Shown here piece after piece: positions 57,801 through 64,000 of a stretch of 64,000 nt of DNA. The notes below the pieces were generated by a model that ran no database searches, was not told the DNA's origin, and saw only the letters and a program-made list of their open reading frames with translations. Position numbers and translations under genes: made by a program. The stretch is from assembly GCF_947172395.1 (NCBI RefSeq), contig NC_069097.1, positions 3,704,142 to 3,768,141 of the forward strand. Reading direction: 5' to 3'. This DNA comes from Bicyclus anynana. Its lineage: Eukaryota; Arthropoda; Insecta; Lepidoptera; Nymphalidae. Each line of letters begins with the position of its first letter. The first letter of the stretch is position 1.

Positions 57801-60800
57801 TTTAACAAACTAAAAACCAAATAATTATTTATAGTTATAAAAAACAAAAATATTTTCTAGAGAATCAAATGAAAAAAAAAGATAACAATAAAATAATTTT
57901 TATTTAATATAGAAAGACTATTAATTCGTAAATACAACAAAGCATTTTGCTCATGAATTTTTCATAAAAAAATTTCATAAAAAAATCGAAACAGACTGTA
58001 CTCTCTTCAGGCGGACTGTTTCGATTTTTTTATTGAGAAGGATATCTTCCAGTGAAAGTACCATTAAAATCTGTTCCAGAGAATAGACAAACAGACAAAA
58101 TTAAAAAAAAAAGCTTGTTCGTGTTTTAGTATTGTTTATACTATAACTAAATATAATAACTCAATAAAACAAAGATATCTTTAAATTACTTCGTTGCTAT
58201 CTATTGGCGACATAAGAAGGCTCGAGAGTCACATAGAGGGCGATGGGACGAGCTATGCTCACAAGTATCTTGGTGTGATCTAATCAGAAATGAGGACCTT
58301 ATTGGTTGCTTGCGTTACTGTACTAGCCAATGGGGGGTGAAGTATTGATTTAATGTATTATTTTCAAGGTGGTGCCAAAAGACTATAAGACAATGGGCGC
58401 GTTGTCGCGAGCGATCGCATCCAATGTGCTGTTCACACATCTCGACGAATCGGAACGCGCCGACATGTTCGACGCCATGTTCCCGGTGCAGTGTCTGCAG
58501 AGTGAAACTGTGATACAGCAAGGGGATGAAGGAGATAACTTCTACATTATTGACTCTGGCGAAGTTGAGGTGAGAATAAATAAATATATTAATTAAAAAG
58601 CAGACGTTCGTGGCTTCGTTCGGAAGAGAAAATGTTCTCAAAGGAGGCAAGGTAACTGAAATGAATTTAAAAACCCACGTAAACTGTCGATATGTGAACA
58701 GTTACTAGATCACGGCTGGCAGACCAGACCAGACCAGATAATTGTGAATTGGTGTATCTGATGCCTAGACAATCAAGGTTTCATGCACCAGTTTAGTCAA
58801 GCATGCTTAAAGAAGTTTTACTTGAAAAAAAAAGATATGTCAATGTGCCCCAGGTGCTGGTGAACGGCGAGGTGGTGACCACCATCGGCGAGGGCGGCAG
58901 CTTCGGCGAGCTGGCGCTGATCTACGGCACGCCGCGCGCCGCCACGGTGCGCGCGCGCACGCCGCTCAAGCTGTGGGGGCTGGACCGCGACTCGTACCGC
59001 CGCATCCTCATGGGCTCCACCATCAGGAAGCGGCGGATGTACGACGAGTTCTTGTCGCGCGTCTCTATACTCGGTACGTTTATGGCTTCATTTCGGAAAG
59101 TACGCCCAGAAAGTTCTCGATTTAGTTGCTTCTTCACTGTTTTACCATAGAACTCGCATCGCCGAGGTCTGCATCCATACATAGTTGATGTCCCTTGGAC
59201 TCGTACGCAGCGTTTCAGTGCTTGAGTGAATTTTATTTCTTCGTACTTTACATGACCACACGCAAATCGTCAGAGGATAATTTTTTTTGTTATTCTGGTA
59301 TTAGTTACTTCAAACTGAAAAAAATCCACTAAATTTAGGATGTGATCTGTGTAAGGAGAGACGTAGATTTTTTTTTATTTTGAGTGATGTTTGAGAATCC
59401 GAGCATAAAATGCTAAGATAATGTTTTTTTAATAGAAAGCTTAGAGAAATGGGAACGTCTGACGGTGGCCGACGCCCTGGAGCCCGTGTCGTTCAACGAC
59501 GGCGAGACCATCGTGCGGCAGGGCGAGCCGGGCAACGACTTCTACATCATAGTGGAAGGTGAGTGACGATATACATTGCCATTTGTATTGGGTTGGGGAA
59601 AAAGAAAACTATTTTGCGAGTGAATAATCAACAATTTGCGTCAAATATCATTCTCCCAAAACATTCGAAGATGCTTCTTTTTAACACGCAAAGCAAACTG
59701 TATGTGCCAACCTCGTGCTCATCATGGTGTGTTCAGATCAGTATAACAATTTTCATAATGAATAATGTTTGTACAGAATAAAGTTTGACACGATCGATAC
59801 TAGATGGCGCTTAGGCAATTTTGTCTCGCGATTCTGTCGAATAAAACATACAGTATGGTTTGTGTTTTTTGATTACTTGTGTGCTTTCGAAGTGATTGTC
59901 ATGGTTAAGGTGCCCTAGTGTTTGCATAATGTTTCCACATTGCAAACAGAAAAAACGCGATATCGACGCAGAGCTAGGCTAACGGTCTTAAAAACGCCAG
60001 TGGGACAACAGCCTTAAAAATTAAAATAATTTAAAAAAAAAAATTGACGCAGGCACGGCAGTAGTGCTGCAGCAGCGGGGCGGCGCGGGCGAGGCGGTCG
60101 GCGAGGCGGTGGAGGTGGGCCGGCTCGGGCCCTCCGACTACTTCGGCGAGATCGCGCTGCTGCTGGACCGGCCGCGCGCCGCCACCGTGCGCGCCGCCGG
60201 CCCGCTCAAGTGCGTCAAGCTCGACCGCGCCAGGTGCGTCGCGCCACACACACCACTCTACTTACATACACTAACACTGCTAGCGGCAGATCGCGCTGCT
60301 GCTGGACCGGCCGCGCGCCGCCACCGTGCGCGCCGCCGGTGCATCATTCGCGTCAGTTTTTCATTCATCTTTATATACGCCCCCCGGCCCGCGCGGACCA
60401 TCGGGAGTGTTACGAACGATGTTGCTAAGCTATAACAGCAGATCGCGCATCTGCTGAACCTTGTTTAGCCAAAAGAAGTATTTAAAATCAAACGAAGTCG
60501 CGGGCAAAAGAAGCTAATTCAATATTGTTTTATAACCAGGCAACACCAGTGGTAATGTAGTCTGACAAACTAAAAGATAAAAAGACAGGACAGTTGTAGA
60601 CAACTAGCCGTGTGCAAGCTAAATTGCACTTTATTGTGTAGTAACTAGAGTCGCTATTAATTTGAATGACGTTGCAAAGTGTACCTTCTGCACTATTATA
60701 AAAATATTATCTATATTTTCAGATTTGAGCGAGTATTGGGTCTCTGCGCTGACATCCTGAAGAGGAACATCGCACAATACAACAGTTTCGTTTCCCTCTC

Positions 60801-60807
60801 AGTGTGA
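54884..60807 (+). CDS. Pka-R1: cAMP-dependent protein kinase type I regulatory subunit
   Basis: Binds and inhibits PKA catalytic subunits until cAMP binds. Seven exons: 54884-55045, 57395-57556, 58369-58569, 58854-59073, 59436-59558, 60053-60233 and 60723-60807. All GT-AG with agreeing phases, 1134 nt or 377 aa, the family's length. Residues 1-54 are the dimerisation/docking domain ([27 protein letters not shown]). A linker follows with seven Ala in a row and the pseudosubstrate RRRGGIS (about 87-93), the RI type with Gly/Ile where a substrate would have Ser. Two cyclic-nucleotide domains follow: A with [18 protein letters not shown] and B with [18 protein letters not shown], each keeping the Glu and Arg that hold cAMP. 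The end [12 protein letters not shown] is typical. Exons 4-6 are very GC-rich, unlike the AT-rich introns. Alternative first exons, usual in this gene, were not found. Intron 6 holds a 52-bp copy of exon 6. Confidence 0.96.
55862..56027 (-). mobile_element. Non-autonomous Helitron, reverse
   Basis: The minus strand begins TCTACTACATAAAAATAAGT and ends in CTAG|T at the left (CTAGAGGACTCGG on plus). Short CTACCC stretch at 55899-55915. Same family as 24849-25127. Pka-R1 intron 1. Confidence 0.7.
56634..57290 (+). repeat. SINE family 3 copy split by a TA-flanked MITE
   Basis: GGATTTGAATCCTGGGTTGA (B-box region) and GCACCCTGCTCCTTGGAAAG on the left; AACATCTGATAGTGGTAATT and TGGAGCAGCACGGTGGGT on the right. 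The MITE at 56757-57179 interrupts it. Confidence 0.72.
56757..57179. mobile_element. Tc1/mariner-type MITE, 423 bp
   Basis: TACAGGGTGTCCTATAATTA and its near complement TAGTTACGGGACACCCTGTA form the ends; inside, ATGCAAATGGT/ACCATTTGC continue the match. TA duplications at 56755-56756 and 57180-57181. No ORF. Confidence 0.85.
57977..58032. repeat. Hairpin with 17-bp arms
   Basis: AAAAAATCGAAACAG and CTGTTTCGATTTTTTT flank about 25 bases. It resembles a Rho-independent terminator by shape only, which has no meaning in this intron. Confidence 0.6.
58205..58330 (+). mobile_element. RTE LINE fragment
   Basis: GGCGATGGGACGAGCTATGC and ATCTAATCAGAAATGAGGAC line up with GGCGATGGAGCGAGCTATGC and ATCGAATCAGGAATGAGGAG at 40107-40165. 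It ends 39 bp before Pka-R1 exon 3. Confidence 0.6.
60288..60339 (+). repeat. 52-bp perfect copy of part of Pka-R1 exon 6
   Basis: Identical to 60149-60200 (AGATCGCGCTGCTGCTGGAC to GTGCGCGCCGCCGG), 55 bp after the exon 6 donor. It is preceded by GCGGCAG, which could act as an acceptor, and followed by GGTGCATC, which could act as a donor. Confidence 0.9.
60375..60430 (+). repeat. GC-rich repeat fragment
   Basis: CCCGGCCCGCG, ACCATCGGGAGTGTTACGAA and AAGCTATA recur reversed at about 1220-1275. It follows the exon copy closely in intron 6 of Pka-R1. Confidence 0.6.
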
Positions 60808-61041
60808 AAAAAACTATATCTAAGTTCAATATCAATCGATCACTGCCGGCTCGGTGTGTCATTTGACGGCAAGTAACCACTCGATGGATGCGCCATACGC
60901 GTGCTGGAACTACGCGTTTAGTTTGATGTAAACTTTACCTTTTTTCTAACTATTTATTAATTTTTTGCGAGCTTATCTTCGAGTTGGGGAACCAAGTCAT
61001 CTAAAATTGATCAGAACAAGCAGTTTAGTCAACTTGAACAA

Positions 61042-61250
61042 TCTATACTAATATTATAAAGAGGTAAAGTTTGTAAGTTTGTAACAATTTTTTGAAATGG
61101 GGTAATCTTCGGAACTACTGGACCGATTTTAAAAATTCTTTCACCAGTAGAATGCTACGTTATCGGGGAGTGCTATAGGCTATATTTTATATTTCTATCA
61201 TATATAACTACTGAGATATCGCGGGTTTTCTCTTACAGGTCAGACCGAAA
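61042..61250 (+). mobile_element. Helitron 5' part
   Basis: TCTATACTAATATTATAAAG start and ACTACTGGACCGATTTTAAA interior; no CTAG end was found before the sequence changes near 61250. Confidence 0.6.
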
Positions 61251-61403
61251 AACTTACTTATTCGCATGCGCTGCCTCAACCATTGCGTATAACTGAAATA
61301 AATGTATGGAGGCTTTTTGAACCTTTAAAATTTCTACAAAAAAGTCCGCGACACCATATATCTATCTTTTATATTTTAGCAGATATAGTACCTTTAGTAC
61401 TTT

Positions 61404-61409
61404 AATAAA
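61404..61409 (+). terminator. Candidate Pka-R1 polyadenylation signal
   Basis: AATAAA about 600 bp after the stop; another hexamer lies near 61298. Which one is used is unknown. Confidence 0.35.
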
Positions 61410-61591
61410 TTATTTAAATTTTAAATTAAGGTTTACGTCATTATTTACACAACTAAACTTAAATCCTTATCAAAATAAATTATTCAATAATCACAAGGAT
61501 ATTATAGAGATAAGATTTGCCCTTTACAGTATGTTAATTAGTTATATAGTTTCGGAGATAATACAAAATTTCTGAAAGTCGCAGAAATGCC

Positions 61592-61784
61592 GCTATATGA
61601 CGCCCCGCGGTTTCAATTACGTGGTTCCCGTTCCCGTGTGAATATGAGAACCAAACATAGCCTATGACACTCGCAAATAATGTAGCTTTCTATTGGTAAA
61701 AGAATTTTCCAAATCGGTCCAGTAGATCCAGAGATTACCCCCGACAACAACACAAACTTTACCTCTTTATAGTATTAGCATAGA
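61592..61784 (-). mobile_element. Non-autonomous Helitron, reverse, decayed 3' end
   Basis: The minus strand starts TCTATGCTAATACTATAAAG and runs to GGGAACGGGAACCACGTAAT and CGGGGCGTCATATAG, matching 1691-1886 with a changed terminal CTAG. Confidence 0.68.
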
Positions 61785-63094
61785 AGTCGCTTGGGAAATT
61801 ATAGTCTTTTGGTCATATTCTATATTAAGATGCTCCATATAAGCACTAAAATACTGTTTATAGTTTGTCTCCTTTTATGTATGTAAGGAGTACAGACAAG
61901 CATTTGACAGTATAGACCACAGATGACATAGACATTTTTATCTATAAACACTCCGTACCCAGGGGCGAGTCCTAAAAAACACACCGATTGTGTCAAAATG
62001 TAGCACACTAATTAACTCCTTACATAATTTGAAATTATGATGTTTTCTGTTATTCTTCAGTGTTTGAAAAATGAACTTAATTGCGTTGATTTAGAGTTGA
62101 AAGTTGTTTTATTCTTTACTACTACTTACATTTTTTTATTGACACAAATTGATGATAGCTTCGATTTGCTCAAGACCCATGGACTGTAAGGAAGGTCTAG
62201 AATACCGGGAAAACTGAGGATTTTAAAGGAAAAACTCACTTTTGTTGTTACGCCTATATATTACCTAAAGATTTATTTCGAAAAAGTTCCATTTGTCACT
62301 GGTGATCTTTTGTTTTTTCGAGAAAATCGATTCTGTATTAAAAGAAAATAGACTTTTATTGAGTTCATATAAAGTAAACTTAAGTTAGTAATACGTGATT
62401 ATTGCAAGGCAACAGTGCTATAATATACTATAGTACCTACTATAACTGTTTTGAAAGACAATTTTCTTACAATACAAACACCTAAGCGTACGTCTTCATA
62501 TATGATGATATATCGCACCTTCGGTGCAACAAAGTCACAACAGCTCATTTTTTAATTTTACAGGAGAAGACTTTTAATATTTTTTTTGCATTTATTTCCG
62601 TATTTCTGGATAGCTATTTATAGTAGGTTTAAAATTTTTATAAAATTAATTGTTTATTTTGTTTGCTATAGTTTTACGTAAAAATCTTATATTAAATTAC
62701 CAAAAAAATCCTAATAAAAGACATAATAAAAAAATGTGTCCTGAATTGTGACTTTGTTGCACCAGGAATTATTTAGTTTTATGACTTAAGCTTATTATTT
62801 AGGATAAGGTTTTAAATGAAATAAAGTGTCGTAATCAAACATAATCGTACCTATATATTCTTCTTGAAAAATCAACTATTAATAAAAAGGTAACTCAAAA
62901 CAATTAAATTCTTATAACTACAACATTATTTGGCATCATATTCATACTTTGAGTTGTAATCAAATTCTAGGAAAGGCAAACTTAGATAATACTCAGTCTT
63001 TAGAGCTTAGGAACTTACTAACAGTCTTTTAATAAGTCTTATAAATGGTTTAATAATAATCTTTAAACTTAAGTATAAACAAAAAAAACTTAGA
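61785..63094. other. AT-rich intergenic stretch
   Basis: No gene recognised. Only short ORFs, all AT-driven. A small GCACCTTCGGTGC hairpin stands near 62517. Confidence 0.3.
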
Positions 63095-63215
63095 AAAATC
63101 AAATATATAATAAAACAAATATATAATAAATCAATAAATCAATAAAAAATAAATCAATAAAAATATATAATAAATCAAATATATAATAAATCAAATATAT
63201 AATAAAACAAATAAT
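63095..63215. repeat. AT-rich minisatellite
   Basis: About seven imperfect tandem units based on CAAATATATAATAAATC, some shortened to CAATAAAT. Confidence 0.8.
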
Positions 63216-63511
63216 TGGAAATAATGTTCATCAAAAAGGCCCATCATAATTGACTTTACTTTTTGTTGTCATTTTAGCAGACAGCAAACGATAATGAAAC
63301 ATAAGTAGTAAAATATAACGGTCTTCTTATTATTATTTTTTTTTGTTATTTATTTATTATTTTTTTGTTTTTAATTATTATTTATAATAAAAAATATACA
63401 TAATATCAAAAAAATGTAAGTATCCAGTAAAAAACGCACTTTTGCAAAGTTTAATACTTTTTCTTATTTTAGTTTTTATTTTAATTATATTTAAGCTTTT
63501 GTAAATAATAA

Positions 63512-64000
63512 TTAATCAAATAAACTGTTAAACGTGTTTTCATAATATTTTGGAACTATATTAGCAGCTATTAGTTGTCGAATATCTTGCTTTTTATTGT
63601 TCGCAATAGGCAACTTAGAGCTATAAGCCGTACTCAAATTAATATCTGCGATATTTTTTTTGCCTGCACGACTAATTTTAATTTTAGCTTTGTTCCAATG
63701 TTCAGTTTTATACGTGGTTTTGTACAAATAGGTATCAGAATCTTTAATGAATTTCACGACTTTAACATCCGAAATTCTGATTGTTTCGCCATCAACATTC
63801 TTGCCGGTGTTCAAGTTAATATCGTTAGAAAGTAACTTTAAATCGTAGAAACTATTGAAACTCATTTCATTAACAGTGAAACTGTTACCGGTCTTTTTGG
63901 CATTACGGATTAGAGTCACATATTGATCTGGCGTGTAAATTGGTCCAGATTTTTTTGCTCGACGAATACTTTTCTCTATTACCGAGTGAACGCTATCTGC
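63512..64000 (-). CDS. C-terminal part of a probable mobile-element protein, cut by the window edge
   Basis: 163 codons open from the right edge to the stop at 63512. The edge reads ADSVHSVIEKSIRRAKKSGP, then IYTPDQYVTLIRNAKKTG, EMSFNSFYDLKLLS, and a C-terminus IVPKYYENTFNSLFD. I recall a large multi-copy insect family whose members carry a DNCGGQNKN-like motif, an H-x-E-(G)-DS-x-HS motif and exactly this kind of SGPIY-P-QY tail; they look like transposase-derived proteins. The DS-x-HS part is at the edge, the earlier motif would lie outside. Intact copy or decayed copy cannot be told. Confidence 0.6.
   Translation of the reverse strand, partial: ADSVHSVIEKSIRRAKKSGPIYTPDQYVTLIRNAKKTGNSFTVNEMSFNSFYDLKLLSNDINLNTGKNVDGETIRISDVKVVKFIKDSDTYLYKTTYKTEHWNKAKIKISRAGKKNIADINLSTAYSSKLPIANNKKQDIRQLIAANIVPKYYENTFNSLFD

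Noticed and set aside
57981..58032. GC-poor hairpin followed by T-run, like a bacterial terminator
   Set aside because: The DNA is eukaryotic and this is a Pka-R1 intron; the shape has no such meaning here.
63095..63215. Possible CRISPR-like regular repeats
   Set aside because: Units are contiguous, AT-only and without unique spacers, so it is a minisatellite.

Overview
The window is nuclear DNA of a moth or butterfly. Protein-coding genes are interrupted by GT-AG introns, intergenic and intronic DNA is AT-rich, and it is packed with short interspersed elements of lepidopteran type: tRNA-derived SINEs, CTAG-ending non-autonomous Helitrons, MITEs, Penelope-like elements and LINE tails. No bacterial operon, CRISPR array, rRNA gene or free-standing tRNA gene was seen. 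Species cannot be named from sequence alone.

Seven host genes could be rebuilt exon by exon by following reading frame and splice sites. From left to right: RidA (minus, 3 exons, 152 aa); mRpL36, a mitochondrial ribosomal protein (plus, one coding exon behind a 5' UTR intron); RNF146/Iduna, a RING-WWE ubiquitin ligase (minus, 5 exons, 253 aa); an acidic, probably nuclear protein that I do not recognise (minus, 4 exons, 218 aa); Atg8/GABARAP (plus, uninterrupted, 117 aa); Megator/TPR, the nuclear-pore basket protein (minus, 15 exons over 23.6 kb, 2263 aa, with one 4.9-kb exon); and Pka-R1, the type I regulatory subunit of protein kinase A (plus, 7 coding exons, 377 aa). Megator and Pka-R1 are head to head, 775 bp apart. 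They are unrelated housekeeping genes and do not form a pathway.

Mobile DNA fills most of the remainder. The best preserved is a 2.55-kb Tc1/mariner-superfamily element with a DD41D (Rosa-type) transposase, an intact ORF and about 500-bp terminal inverted repeats that are almost identical. It sits at bases +10/+11 of RidA intron 2, directly behind the 5' splice site. A Penelope-like element (RT tail plus GIY-YIG endonuclease, 209-bp inverted arms, 12-bp target duplication) lies antisense in a Megator intron. A MITE family with CTCAGACC ends and 8-bp target duplications occurs at least eight times, including one copy 27 bp from a Megator splice acceptor and one in the Megator/Pka-R1 promoter interval. 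The region from about 23.1 to 30.5 kb holds no gene I can see. The right edge cuts a minus-strand ORF that looks mobile-element derived.

Notable features of the host genes are nine tandem copies of a nonapeptide (GVSTSHAAP type) across two Megator exons, a 19-residue repeat at the RNF146 C-terminus, a 52-bp perfect copy of part of Pka-R1 exon 6 inside the next intron, and an Atg8 reading frame without introns that ends in Gly-Tyr.
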